From the NCBI RefSeq assembly GCF_004217185.1, contig NZ_SHKL01000001.1:372001-436000 (forward strand): 64,000 nt of DNA. Reading direction: 5' to 3'. Positions within the stretch are counted from its first letter, which is position 1; each line of letters opens with the position of its first letter. The notes beneath the pieces were generated by a model. That model saw only the letters and a list, made by a program, of their open reading frames with translations, was not told where the DNA came from and did not search any database. The translations under genes were made by a program, and so were the position numbers. Source of the stretch: Pseudonocardia sediminis. Lineage in GTDB: Bacteria; Actinomycetota; Actinomycetes; Mycobacteriales; Pseudonocardiaceae. Below, piece by piece: positions 39,784-48,175 of the stretch.

Positions 39784-42261
39784 GTGGACACGTCGGCGAT
39801 CGGTCAGGGCACGCAGGGCCCCGTCGACGGCGGTTCCGGAGCGGGGGCCGCCCGGTCCGAGCGTGGGCTGGAGCTGCTGCGACGCGTGCTGGCCGGGTCG
39901 GGGATCGATCCCTCGCGGGCGTCCGACGGCACGGGAGCCCCCGACCTCGACTCCACCCCCGACGCCGATGACGCCGGGGAGCCGGACAGCCTCCGGCACG
40001 TGATCCGGCTCCCGCCGCGGGAGGGCCGGGTCGCCGACTGGCCGGACTGGGTGCCCGACCCGCTGCGGGAGTCGCTGGTGGCGCGGGGTGTCGAGCGGCC
40101 GTGGAGCCATCAGGCCCACGGCGCCCAGCTCGTGCGCGACGGGCACGACGTCGTCGTCGCGACCGGGACGGCGTCCGGGAAGTCGCTGGTCTACCAGCTG
40201 CCGGTGCTCGCGGGCCTGCACGACGACCCGCGCGCGACCGCGCTGTACCTGGCGCCGACCAAGGCACTGGCCGCCGACCAGCTGCGCGCGCTCGGGGAGA
40301 TCGCTCCCGAGGGCGTGCGGCCGTCGTCGTTCGACGGGGACACCCCGATGGACGAGCGCGACTGGGTCCGGAAGCACTCGCGCTGGGTGTTCAGCAACCC
40401 GGACATGGTCCACCGCTCGCTGCTGCCCTGGCACGGGCGCTGGTCGGCGTTCTTCCGCAGGCTCGAGTTCATCGTGGTCGACGAGTGCCACACCTACCGC
40501 GGCGTGTTCGGCTCGCACGTGTCGCTGCTGCTGCGACGGCTGCTGCGGGTGGCCGCGCGCTACGGCGCCCACCCGGTGGTCGTGATGGCGTCGGCGACGG
40601 TCGCCCGGCCCGCGGAGTTCGCGTCCCGGCTCACCGGGCGCGACGTCGTCGCCGTGACCGAGGACGGCTCGCCGCACGCCGGACGGACCGTCGCGTTCTG
40701 GGAGCCGCCGCTGCTGCACGAGATCACCGGGGACAACGGCGCCCCGGTGCGCCGCGCCGCCGGGAGCGAGGCCGCCCGGATGCTCGCCGACCTGGTCCTG
40801 GAGGGGGCGCGGACGCTGGCCTTCGTCCGCTCCCGGCGCGCCGCCGAGCTGACCGCGCTGGGTGCGCAGCGTCAGGTCCGCGAGATCGACCCGGACCTGG
40901 CGGAACGGGTGGCGTCCTACCGCGGCGGCTACCTGCCCGAGGAGCGCCGTGCGCTCGAGTCCGCGCTGGCCCGCGGCGAGCTGCTCGGGGTCGCGACGAC
41001 GAACGCGCTCGAGCTGGGCGTGGACATCTCGGGCCTGGACTCGGTGGTGCTCGCCGGGTTCCCGGGCACCCGGGCGTCGTTCTGGCAGCAGGCCGGGCGT
41101 GCCGGGCGCGAGCGCGAGGAGGCGCTGGTCGTGCTCGTGGCCCGCGACGACCCGCTCGACACCTACCTGGTGCACCACCCGTACGCCCTGGTCGGGACGC
41201 CGGTGGAGACCTGCGTGCTGGACCCGACGAACCCGTACGTGCTCGCCCCGCAGCTGGCGTGCGCGGCCGCCGAGATGCCGCTGACGACCGTCGACGTGGC
41301 CGAGATCTTCGGCGGAGCGCCCGCCGAGGAGGTGCTCGACGCGCTCGTCGAGGAGGGGGTCCTGAGACGGCGCCCGGCGGGCTGGTTCTGGCCGGACACC
41401 GGCGTGCGACCGGCCGCGACGGTGGACATCCGCGGGTCCGGACTGGGGCAGGTCGCGATGGTCGAGGCCGCGACCGGGCGGATGCTCGGCACGGTGGACG
41501 GCGGCAGCGCGCCGGGCACCGCGCACCCCGGTGCGGTGTACCTGCACCGCGGGGAGAGCTACGTCGTCGACGAGCTGGACCTCGAGGCGGGGATCGCGCT
41601 GGTGCACCCCGAGGACCCGGACTGGCGCACCGAGGCGCAGTCGGTCTCCGACGTCGAGGTGCTCGACGTGGCCTCGGAGCGCCGGACCGGGCCGGTGCGG
41701 GTGTCGTTCGGCGACGTGTCGGTGAGCAGCCAGGTCGTCGGGTACCGGCGCCGGACCCCGGACGGGACGGTGCTGGACACGACGGCGCTGGACCTTCCCG
41801 TGCAGACGCTGCGCACCCGGTCGGTCTGGTACACGATCGACGACGAGGCGCTGGCCGGCATCGGCCTGGACCAGGCCCGGATCCCGGGCGCCCTGCACGC
41901 CGCCGAGCACGCCGCGATCGGCCTGCTCCCGCTGTTCGCGATCTGCGACCGCTGGGACATCGGCGGACTGTCCACCGCCCTGCATCCGGACACCGGCCTG
42001 CCCACGGTGTTCGTGCACGACGGTCATCCCGGCGGCGCGGGTCTGGCCGAGCGCGGGCACGCTGTGCTGGGCCGGTGGCTCGCCGCGACCCGTGCGGCCG
42101 TGCGCGACTGCGAGTGCCGGACCGGGTGCCCGTCGTGCGTGCAGTCGCCGAAGTGCGGCAACGGGAACTCGCCGCTGGACAAGGCCGGCGCGGTGGCGGT
42201 GCTGGACCTGGTCCTGGGGGCGCTGGGGGAGGACGACGCCTCGTCCCCGGATGCGGGCTGA
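39784..42261 (+). CDS. DECH-box helicase of the helicase/secretion neighbourhood (MrfA-like, C-terminal Cys4 domain)
   Basis: 825 residues from GTG. SF2 helicase motifs in order: Q-like WSHQAHGA, motif I ATGTASGKS, motif II VVDECHTY (DECH), motif III MASATVA, motif V GVDISGLDSVVLAGFPG and VI QQAGRAGR. The C-terminal DUF1998/MZB domain has CECRTGCPSC followed by SPKCGNG, a four-Cys metal site as in Bacillus MrfA, a 3'-5' repair helicase. TIGRFAMs treats this as the helicase/secretion neighbourhood DECH helicase, found beside Tad genes in actinobacteria. Equivalent to Rv3649. The start is uncertain (GTG 39766 or ATG-like 39730 upstream); GTG 39784 is chosen by protein alignment in memory. Confidence 0.9.
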   Translation: MDTSAIGQGTQGPVDGGSGAGAARSERGLELLRRVLAGSGIDPSRASDGTGAPDLDSTPDADDAGEPDSLRHVIRLPPREGRVADWPDWVPDPLRESLVARGVERPWSHQAHGAQLVRDGHDVVVATGTASGKSLVYQLPVLAGLHDDPRATALYLAPTKALAADQLRALGEIAPEGVRPSSFDGDTPMDERDWVRKHSRWVFSNPDMVHRSLLPWHGRWSAFFRRLEFIVVDECHTYRGVFGSHVSLLLRRLLRVAARYGAHPVVVMASATVARPAEFASRLTGRDVVAVTEDGSPHAGRTVAFWEPPLLHEITGDNGAPVRRAAGSEAARMLADLVLEGARTLAFVRSRRAAELTALGAQRQVREIDPDLAERVASYRGGYLPEERRALESALARGELLGVATTNALELGVDISGLDSVVLAGFPGTRASFWQQAGRAGREREEALVVLVARDDPLDTYLVHHPYALVGTPVETCVLDPTNPYVLAPQLACAAAEMPLTTVDVAEIFGGAPAEEVLDALVEEGVLRRRPAGWFWPDTGVRPAATVDIRGSGLGQVAMVEAATGRMLGTVDGGSAPGTAHPGAVYLHRGESYVVDELDLEAGIALVHPEDPDWRTEAQSVSDVEVLDVASERRTGPVRVSFGDVSVSSQVVGYRRRTPDGTVLDTTALDLPVQTLRTRSVWYTIDDEALAGIGLDQARIPGALHAAEHAAIGLLPLFAICDRWDIGGLSTALHPDTGLPTVFVHDGHPGGAGLAERGHAVLGRWLAATRAAVRDCECRTGCPSCVQSPKCGNGNSPLDKAGAVAVLDLVLGALGEDDASSPDAG

Positions 42262-42275
42262 GATCCGCGGCGGTG

Positions 42276-42313
42276 CCGCCGGTCCGCCCGTCGGGGGTTG
42301 AGCGGACCGGCGG
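42276..42313. terminator. Terminator after the helicase gene
   Basis: Perfect 12-bp stem CCGCCGGTCCGC / GCGGACCGGCGG, loop of 14 bases, starting 15 bases after the stop. Confidence 0.75.
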
Positions 42314-42605
42314 CGACCATCGTTGCGGCGGAGCCGGACGGGAAGTCGTCCAGCGCTCCGGCCCACCGCGGTCTGGGGAGCGGTGCCGTCGGTGCGTGAC
42401 CGGGGCGACCTGCCGTCCCGATGACGCGACCCACCCAGTAGGACCGATGTCGACGACGCTGACCAGGTTCGGCCGCGGAATCGTCGCCGATCGGTTCCAC
42501 ACCGACGATGAATCGCAGCGGTACCACGCGGTTCGGTGAACGACATGGTGGTGCAAATTCGTCTGCCGTTCACCCGGGGCGGCGTACCGCTCATCGAGAT
42601 GTTGA
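42314..42605. other. Intergenic stretch between convergent helicase and Tad operon end
   Basis: About 290 bases without a supported gene. The only structure noted is GGTGAACG ... CGTTCACC, an 8-bp inverted repeat with a 24-base spacer near 42535-42575. Mycobacteria carry a PE gene and other ORFs at the corresponding place; none is seen here. Confidence 0.3.
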
Positions 42606-43124
42606 TCACTCTGCACCGGCCGGGGATGTACCGGGGTCGGACGAACCGGGACGTACCGGTGGCTCCGGCTGCTCCGCCTGCTCCGGCGGTGGCACCGCCG
42701 CCGGGGACGGCACGGGCCCGGCCCGGGCGCGGGCTCCCGCGGGGCCTCGGCCGAGGAACGTCCAGGGGCGGTCGACCTCGACCTCCACCAGGGCGTCCCA
42801 GCCGTCGAGTCGGCAGCGCCGGACCGTCGCCCCGGCGTGACCGGCCACGGCACCGGCGGCGCGGCAGGCCGTGTCGACGCCCTCGACGGTGTGCCCGGCC
42901 GCGGCCAGCGCGGACAGGTCGGCGGCCGACTCGGCGACGTGCCGGGCCCGCACCCCGGACGCCAGATCCACCCCGACCAGTCCGACCACCAGGATCACGC
43001 CGGAGACCAGCGCGGCCCAGACGGTGGCCGAGCCGGTGTCGCCGCGCAGGCGTCCCCCGGCCCGTCCCGCTCCGGCCCGTTCCGCTCCGGAGTGGCTGCT
43101 GCAGGTCGGGCGGGTCCCGGTCAC
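42606..43124 (-). CDS. TadE-like protein, helicase/secretion neighbourhood type (Rv3654c-like)
   Basis: 172 residues. The N-terminal third has GDTGSATVWAALVSGVILVV, a TadG/TadE-type leader with a Gly before SATVW and a following membrane helix (to GLVGVDLASG). ARHVAESAADLSALAAAG is the family signature after the helix. The C-terminus is Pro/Ala-rich and probably disordered. In mycobacteria the homologue is secreted and reported to affect host cell death pathways; here the role in a pilus-like assembly is inferred. Last gene of the operon; overlaps the previous gene by four bases. Confidence 0.8.
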   Translation of the reverse strand: MTGTRPTCSSHSGAERAGAGRAGGRLRGDTGSATVWAALVSGVILVVGLVGVDLASGVRARHVAESAADLSALAAAGHTVEGVDTACRAAGAVAGHAGATVRRCRLDGWDALVEVEVDRPWTFLGRGPAGARARAGPVPSPAAVPPPEQAEQPEPPVRPGSSDPGTSPAGAE

Positions 43125-43564
43125 GGCGGTGCTCCGGACCCGGTGGACGCGGTGTCCGCCGGAGCGCTGTCGGGCAGGGCTCCCGGGTCCGGGAGGGCAC
43201 CGGGTTCGACGACCGCCGCCGCGGTGCCGCTGACCTCCATCGGCAGCAGCCCCACCGGCGTGACGGCGACGACGACCGTGACGGTGTCGCCCTCGGTGCG
43301 CACGTCGAGCCGCGCGCCGCGCGGGGCGATCCCGGCCGCGGCGGACATGCCCCGCTCGGTGTCGCCGCGCGCGGCCATCCGGGCCAGCTCACGTGCGGCG
43401 TCGACGCAGCGCACCGAGGCCATGACGGTCGCGACGGCGCCGATCGCCGCGGCGGCGACGAGCACCAGCGTCCCGATCGCCACCGCGGCCTCGACGGTCA
43501 CCGACCCGCGGTCGGCGTCGCGGGCCGGGCCGGCCCCCGGGTCAGAACGTCGTGGACAGCGCAC
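43121..43564 (-). CDS. TadE family minor pseudopilin-like protein (Rv3655c-like)
   Basis: 147 residues. N-terminal DADRGSVTVEAAVAIGTLVL carries the classic TadE motif: Gly-Ser-V-T-VE-A ahead of a hydrophobic helix, with Glu at position +5 after a possible processing site. C-terminal part is Asp/Ala/Pro-rich. Start GTG at 43564 overlaps the Flp-like gene end by 23 bases; no other start keeps the leader. It probably forms part of a small surface appendage with the Flp-like subunit. Confidence 0.8.
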   Translation of the reverse strand: MRCPRRSDPGAGPARDADRGSVTVEAAVAIGTLVLVAAAAIGAVATVMASVRCVDAARELARMAARGDTERGMSAAAGIAPRGARLDVRTEGDTVTVVVAVTPVGLLPMEVSGTAAAVVEPGALPDPGALPDSAPADTASTGSGAPP

Positions 43565-43757
43565 GTTGCACGATCCCGGTCAGCGCTCCCACGATGGAGT
43601 CGCCACTGACGACGGCGTAGAGGACGGCGGCGAACGCTGCCGCGGCCACGGTCCCGATGGCGTACTCGACGGTGCTCATGCCGTCGTCGTCGTGGGCCAG
43701 GGCGGCGAGCCGGGTGCGCAGGACGGCGGTGGTGTCGTTGGTCGTGGTGTCGTTCAT
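43542..43757 (-). CDS. Flp-like pilin subunit (DUF4244, Rv3656c-like)
   Basis: 71 residues. Leader MNDTTTNDTTAVLRTRLAAL, then HDDDGMSTVEYAIGTVAAAA, the DUF4244 version of a prepilin motif (G|MSTVEYAIG with Glu at +5), then a single hydrophobic helix and a short tail ending VQRALSTTF. It is the likely major subunit of the Tad-like system. AAGGAGAA is at good spacing before the ATG. A prepilin peptidase needed for processing is not in this window. Confidence 0.88.
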   Translation of the reverse strand: MNDTTTNDTTAVLRTRLAALAHDDDGMSTVEYAIGTVAAAAFAAVLYAVVSGDSIVGALTGIVQRALSTTF

Positions 43758-43813
43758 CGTGGTTCTCCTTGTGTGGTGGGCACGGGACGTGCCCGGAACG
43801 GATCCGGTGGTGG

Positions 43814-44536
43814 TCACCACCGGGCGAACGCCTCTCCGGCGAGGCCGATCACGATCGGCACGATCCCGAGGACCAGGAACGCCGGCAGGAAACAGAGACC
43901 GAGCGGTGCGGTGATCCGGACGGCGGCGCGCTGTGCCTTCGCCTCGGCCAGGTCGGCCAGCTCTGCGCGCAGGCGGGCCGCCTCGGCCTCCGCGGTCCGG
44001 CCCAGCGCCGCGCCGGTCGCCGCCGAGCGGCTCGCGGCTCGACCGAACGGGGCCAGCTCCGGCAGCGGTGCGGTCGCGGCCCAGGCCTGCTCGGCGCCCG
44101 CACCGAGGGCGAGGAGCCCGGAGGTCCGGCGCAGGGCCGACCCGGCCGGGCCGGGCAGCCGGTGCGCCGCGGCCTCGACCGCGACCGGCACGGCGAGGCC
44201 CACCCGCAGGCAGACGGCCAACAGGTCCCAGGCCGCGGCCAGGTCACCGGTGTCGGTGCTCCCGCGGAGGGATGCACCGGCCAACCGGCGGGCCGCGACG
44301 ACCACCGCGGTCCCGATCCCGAGACCGGTGACCAGACCGCCGGTGCCGCCGACGACCGCCCAGACGGCGGCTGCCGCGGCCAGCGCTCCGACCACGACCC
44401 ATCGGGTGCGCACCGTGCCGTCGGCCGGCTCGGTCTCGCCGCCGTCGCCGGACAGGTGGGCCAGACGCGACCGGCCCGTGCGGGCTCCGGCGAGCAGTAG
44501 AGCCGCGGCCAGAAGAAGGGGGACGAGCGCGCTCAT
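43814..44536 (-). CDS. TadC-like type II secretion F-domain membrane protein (Rv3657c-like)
   Basis: 240 residues. Hydrophobic segments lie at about 5-17, 48-82 and the C-terminal FLPAFLVLGIVPIVIGLAG; the central AAWDLLAVCLRVGLAVPVAVEAAA and AEAARLRAELADLAEAKAQRAA are T2SSF-type helices. It works with the TadB-like protein as the inner-membrane platform driven by the TadA ATPase. ATG overlaps the preceding stop (ATGA). Probably two-partner platform, as in other Tad loci. Confidence 0.85.
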   Translation of the reverse strand: MSALVPLLLAAALLLAGARTGRSRLAHLSGDGGETEPADGTVRTRWVVVGALAAAAAVWAVVGGTGGLVTGLGIGTAVVVAARRLAGASLRGSTDTGDLAAAWDLLAVCLRVGLAVPVAVEAAAHRLPGPAGSALRRTSGLLALGAGAEQAWAATAPLPELAPFGRAASRSAATGAALGRTAEAEAARLRAELADLAEAKAQRAAVRITAPLGLCFLPAFLVLGIVPIVIGLAGEAFARW

Positions 44537-45477
44537 CGGGCCACCGCCGCGTGCAGGATCCGTTCCGACCACAGCACCCCGGCCGCGGTCAGGCCGCATC
44601 CGACGACGAGGAGTCCCTGCCCGAGCAGGCCGTCGCGCAGGACACCGAGCGGGTCGGTGCCCATGAGCTGTCCGAGACCGACCCCGAACAGCGGCAGCGT
44701 GGTCAGCACGGCCGCGGTGGCACGCGGGCCTGCCAGCTGGGCGCGGACCCGCGACCCGTGGGCCAGGCGCCAGCGGATGTCGTCGAGGGTGCCGGCGAGC
44801 AGGTCGGCCAAGGGGGCGCCGTGCCGGTCGGCCAGCTCCCAGGCGGCCGCGACCCGTTCCAGGTCGGGCGCCGCGGCGGTCCCGGTCCCGCGGTCGGTCA
44901 CCGTCTCGCCCATCGCCGAGCCGTCGCCGTTCGGTCCCCTGTCGGCACGGCCCGGATCGGCCCGTCCCTCGGCGGCCCGTCCCTCGGCAACCCGTCCCTC
45001 GGCGACCCGGCCCTCGGCAACACGGCGCAGCGCGGCCGGGACCGGTTCGCCGAGGCGGGCCGCGGCCTCGGCCGGGCCCAGCAGCTCGCGGGCCATCGGG
45101 CCGTCGTGCGCCACCCCGGCCAGAGCCGCCGCGGGGTGGGCGCCGGTGCGCAGCTCGTCGGTGATCCGGGACAGCGCGTCGGCGAGCTCGGCGGCCGCGG
45201 CGGCACGGACCCGCTCGACGCGGGCCCGGTCGCGCCGCCGTCGCACCACCGCGACGGCCGCCGGGCCGCACAGTGCCCCGGCCGGTCCGAGGAGCAGGAA
45301 CCCGCCGACGCCGCCGGCGGCCACCAGCGCCGCGCCGACCGGGAGCCGGCGCGTCACGGGCGTCGTGCCGGCCGGCCCCGCCAGCCCCGCCAGGCGACCC
45401 GGGCCGGGCGCGCGGGGCAGGACGAGCAGGCTCGCGGCGAGGGCTGCGAGGGCGAGGGCCGTGCCGGTCGCGTTCAC
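44533..45477 (-). CDS. TadB-like type II secretion F-domain membrane protein (Rv3658c-like)
   Basis: 314 residues. N-terminal helices, then a cytoplasmic part with AAAAAELADALSRITDELRTGAHPAAAL, the usual TadB amphipathic region, and C-terminal helices (ATAAVLTTLPLFGVGLGQLMG; LLVVGCGLTAAGVLW). Between them is an unusual low-complexity insert of repeated VAEGR units (residues about 153-178), encoded by a 15-bp repeat. GTG overlaps the TadA stop (GTGA). Partner platform to TadC. Confidence 0.85.
   Translation of the reverse strand: MNATGTALALAALAASLLVLPRAPGPGRLAGLAGPAGTTPVTRRLPVGAALVAAGGVGGFLLLGPAGALCGPAAVAVVRRRRDRARVERVRAAAAAELADALSRITDELRTGAHPAAALAGVAHDGPMARELLGPAEAAARLGEPVPAALRRVAEGRVAEGRVAEGRAAEGRADPGRADRGPNGDGSAMGETVTDRGTGTAAAPDLERVAAAWELADRHGAPLADLLAGTLDDIRWRLAHGSRVRAQLAGPRATAAVLTTLPLFGVGLGQLMGTDPLGVLRDGLLGQGLLVVGCGLTAAGVLWSERILHAAVAR
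44961..45020 (-). repeat. Four tandem copies of a 15-bp repeat inside the TadB-like gene
   Basis: Plus-strand unit CCCGTCCCTCGGCRA, with copies at 44961, 44976, 44991 and 45006 differing by one or two bases. In frame it yields VAEGR-type pentapeptides, so copy number changes by 15 bp keep the frame. Confidence 0.85.
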
Positions 45478-46631
45478 CACGGCGGGGTCACCCCGCGCTC
45501 GGTCAGCATCTCGCGCAGCGCGTCCTGTCCGGGCCCGGCTCCGCGGTCACGGGTCCAGGCGGGGGAGACGGAGACGCCGCCGTCGTCGTCACGGCGCAGC
45601 ACCCCGACGGCGTCGAGCACGCGTCCGCCGTCGCGGTGACGGCGCATCTGCAGCACCACCTGCACCGCGGCGGCGAGCTGGCTGTGCAGCGTCGACGGCG
45701 ACATTCCGCCCAGCCCGGCGAGGGCCTGCATCCGGGCCGGGATCTCCCGGACGGAGTTGGCGTGCACGGTGCACGCGCCGCCGTCGTGACCCGTGTTCAG
45801 TGCGGCCAGAAGATCACACACCTCGCCGCCTCTGACCTCACCGACCACGAGCCGGTCCGGGCGCATCCGCAGGGCCTGGCGCACCAGCTCGCGCAGCGGC
45901 ACCCCGCCCGCGCCCTCGATGTTCTCCGGCCGGGCCACCAGCCGGACGACGTGCGGGTGCCGTGGCCGGAGCTCCTCGGCGTCCTCGACGGTGACCAGGC
46001 GTTCGCCCGGATCGACGGCGCTGAGCAGGGCGTTCAACAGTGTCGTCTTCCCCGAGCCGGTTCCCCCGGCCACCAGCACCGCCAGCCGTGCCGCGACGAC
46101 GGCCCGCAGCACGGTCTCGCCCGCGCCGTCCAGGGCGCCCAGGCGGCGCAGCTCGCCCAGGTCGTGCGCGGCCGGGCGGAGCACCCGCAGCGAGATCGAG
46201 GTGCCGTCCGCGGCGACCGGCGGCAGCACCGCGTGCAGCCGGACGCCGGCGTCGGCCAGCCAGCCGTCGACGTACGGGCTGGCGTCGTCGAGCCGGCGCC
46301 CGGCGGCCAGCGCCAGCCGCTGGGCGAGCCGGCGCACCGCGGGCTCGTCGGCGAACGTGACGGGTGTCCGCTGCAGGCCGGAGCCGCGGTCGACCCAGAC
46401 CGCGTCCGGGGCGGTGACCAGGACGTCGGTGGTCCGTGCGTCGCGCAACAGGGGGTCCAGCGGGCCGGCGCCGACGAACTCCTGGCGCAGCGTGCGCAGG
46501 GCGGCGAGCACGTCGAGGTCGGAGGCCACACCGCCGGCCTCGGCCCGGACCGCGGCTGCGACGGCGGCCGGGCCGGTCTCCCCGCCGGCGTCGGCCAGGC
46601 GCGCCCGTACCCGCTCCACCAGCGGCGTCAC
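45474..46631 (-). CDS. TadA/CpaF-type secretion ATPase (Rv3659c-like)
   Basis: 385 residues. N-terminal regulatory domain, then RecA-like core: Walker A VAGGTGSGKTTLLNALL, Asp box VTVEDAEEL, RMRPDRLVVGEVRGGE (Walker B/Arg region) and TGHDGGACTVHANS with His. GAGGVPLRELVRQALR matches the heli_sec_ATPase (helicase/secretion neighbourhood ATPase) family. GTG overlaps the CpaE stop (GTGA). It forms the hexameric motor for the Flp-like fibre or secretion system. Confidence 0.92.
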   Translation of the reverse strand: MTPLVERVRARLADAGGETGPAAVAAAVRAEAGGVASDLDVLAALRTLRQEFVGAGPLDPLLRDARTTDVLVTAPDAVWVDRGSGLQRTPVTFADEPAVRRLAQRLALAAGRRLDDASPYVDGWLADAGVRLHAVLPPVAADGTSISLRVLRPAAHDLGELRRLGALDGAGETVLRAVVAARLAVLVAGGTGSGKTTLLNALLSAVDPGERLVTVEDAEELRPRHPHVVRLVARPENIEGAGGVPLRELVRQALRMRPDRLVVGEVRGGEVCDLLAALNTGHDGGACTVHANSVREIPARMQALAGLGGMSPSTLHSQLAAAVQVVLQMRRHRDGGRVLDAVGVLRRDDDGGVSVSPAWTRDRGAGPGQDALREMLTERGVTPPW

Positions 46632-47731
46632 GACGCGATCCGGAGCCGGGAACCGGAGACCTCGCCGAGCCGGTCGAGCACCGCGTGCCCGGCGTCGGAC
46701 AGCGCGCCGCGACCCGCGCCGGGGAGCTTCCCGTGCTCGGTCTCGCCCTCGATACCGGGTTCGGCGCGCATGAACGTCAGCACCGGCAGGCCGACCGACC
46801 GGGAGACCTCGCGCGCGGTGATCCCGCCCGGGGACGGCCCGCGGACCACGATCTCGACCGTCCGGGTGTGCTCGGCCAGGACCGCGGCGACCCGGCCGGC
46901 GGCGGCGCAGGAGCGCAGGTCCGCCGGCACGACCAGCACGGTCAGGTCGGTGGCGCCGAGCGCGGCCAGCGCCGCCTCGGTCGGGTAGCGGGGTAGGTCG
47001 CACACCACGGTCTCGCCGCCACGCCGTCCGGCGTCGAGCACGGCCGAGACCGACGAGCGCTCCGGGCCGTGGGCCGAGCGCGCGCAGGACAGCACGGCCA
47101 GCTCGCCGTGCCCGGCCGAGGCCAGGTCGGCGCGGGGCAGCGCGGAGTGCAGGGCGGCGGACTGCACCCGCCCACCGGCGACGGTGAGCTCGGGCCAGCG
47201 CAGGCCGCCCGCCTGCTCGGCGCCGATGAGCAGGTCCAGCCCTCCGCCGAGCGGGTCGCAGTCCACGAGCAGGGCGTCGGCTCCGGTCCGCGCCGCGGCG
47301 ACGGCGGTCGCGGTGGCCAGCAGCGAGGCCCCGGCCCCGCCCCGGCCGCCGACGACCGAGACGACCGCACCGGAGCGCCCGCCCGGAGCCGGGCGCTGCA
47401 CGGCGTCGGCGAGCAGGCCGACGAGCCAGTCCTCGCCCTCCGGCAGGGCCGCGACGTTCGCGGCGCCGACCGAGACGGCCAGCCGCCACACCTCCGGTGA
47501 CGGTTCACCGCGCACCACCACGACGACCCCGTCGCGGCGCGGCAGTTCGGCGTCCGCGCAGAGCCCCGCCGCCGCCGGGTCGAGCAGCACGGCCGGTGCC
47601 GCGGTCCACCAGCGGCGGGCGTCGGAGCCGTCCACCGCCCGCGTCACCTCGACGCCGGCGGCCGCGGCCAGACGCAGCATCGCGTCGAGCAGCTCCGGGT
47701 CCTCGGCCATGATCAGGCAGCGCCGGTCCAT
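46628..47731 (-). CDS. CpaE/Ssd-like MinD-family protein (Rv3660c-like)
   Basis: 367 residues. N-terminal receiver-like region (MDRRCLIMAEDPELLDAM), then a MinD/ParA-like domain starting VVSVVGGRGGAGASLLATATA. The Walker A is GGRGGAGAS, lacking the usual Lys after the first Gly pair, which is typical of actinobacterial CpaE homologues and implies altered or absent ATP hydrolysis. Other segments: LLVDCDPLGGGLDLLIG, CDLPRYPTEAALAAL. First gene of the Tad operon; the mycobacterial homologue is called septum-site determining protein and influences division. ATG at 47731; the mRNA leader is long and structured. Confidence 0.9.
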   Translation of the reverse strand: MDRRCLIMAEDPELLDAMLRLAAAAGVEVTRAVDGSDARRWWTAAPAVLLDPAAAGLCADAELPRRDGVVVVVRGEPSPEVWRLAVSVGAANVAALPEGEDWLVGLLADAVQRPAPGGRSGAVVSVVGGRGGAGASLLATATAVAAARTGADALLVDCDPLGGGLDLLIGAEQAGGLRWPELTVAGGRVQSAALHSALPRADLASAGHGELAVLSCARSAHGPERSSVSAVLDAGRRGGETVVCDLPRYPTEAALAALGATDLTVLVVPADLRSCAAAGRVAAVLAEHTRTVEIVVRGPSPGGITAREVSRSVGLPVLTFMRAEPGIEGETEHGKLPGAGRGALSDAGHAVLDRLGEVSGSRLRIAS

Positions 47732-47879
47732 CTGAGTCCTCCGCCCCGCCCGCCGGATGCGGGCCTGGGACGAGAGTGCGGCCGCCGGAGACCGTTTCCA
47801 CGACGAGTTGTTCGCCTGTGGACGGAGCGACCGGGTTGTGGACAACTGCGGCGGCGGGAGGAGACACACCGGACATGGG

Positions 47880-47978
47880 ACGGCCCCCGCCAGGGGGGAT
47901 TGGCGGGGGCCGTCAGTTGGTTCAGCCCCGGGGGGTCGAGCTGAACCCGCTCGGACGAGTCCGAGCTGTCATCAACTG
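47880..47978 (-). ncRNA. Structured 5' leader of the Tad operon: three-way junction plus GC hairpin (candidate attenuator)
   Basis: Reading the minus strand: CAGTTG (47978-47973) pairs with CAACTG (47919-47914), enclosing stem GCTCGGA/TCCGAGC with a four-base loop and stem GTTCAG/CTGAAC. Directly adjacent, ACGGCCCCCGCCA pairs with TGGCGGGGGCCGT (13 perfect pairs, 47880-47913). The whole lies about 150 bases upstream of the cpaE-like ATG, in transcription order junction then hairpin, as in a riboswitch or attenuator. All pairings are seen; the regulatory role is inferred, and no known Rfam class fits. Confidence 0.45.
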
Positions 47979-48175
47979 TAGCCGTAATCATGGTGTGACG
48001 CCCATACCCGAATTGCGGCTGCGCCGACCGGTATCCGGAATCGTTCTCGTCCGGCACACCACTCCGGGGCACGGACCGGTGGTCGCGATCGAGCGACCGA
48101 TCACACCATCGTGGTACTTCTCGCCGGGGCGGCCGGGGGCGTACCGCGCCGGGCGGTCTGGCAGTCTCGACCGGC

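Noticed and set aside
39694-43392. A 1232-codon minus-strand open frame across the helicase gene
   Set aside because: It spans both a clear plus-strand helicase and part of the Tad operon in a wrong frame, with low-complexity content; an artefact of high GC.
47713-47991. A 92-residue frame (MITATVDDSSDSSERV...) upstream of the cpaE-like gene
   Set aside because: No ribosome binding site, Arg/Pro-rich low-complexity C-terminal half and overlap with strong RNA structure. It is kept only as a possible leader peptide in the findings.
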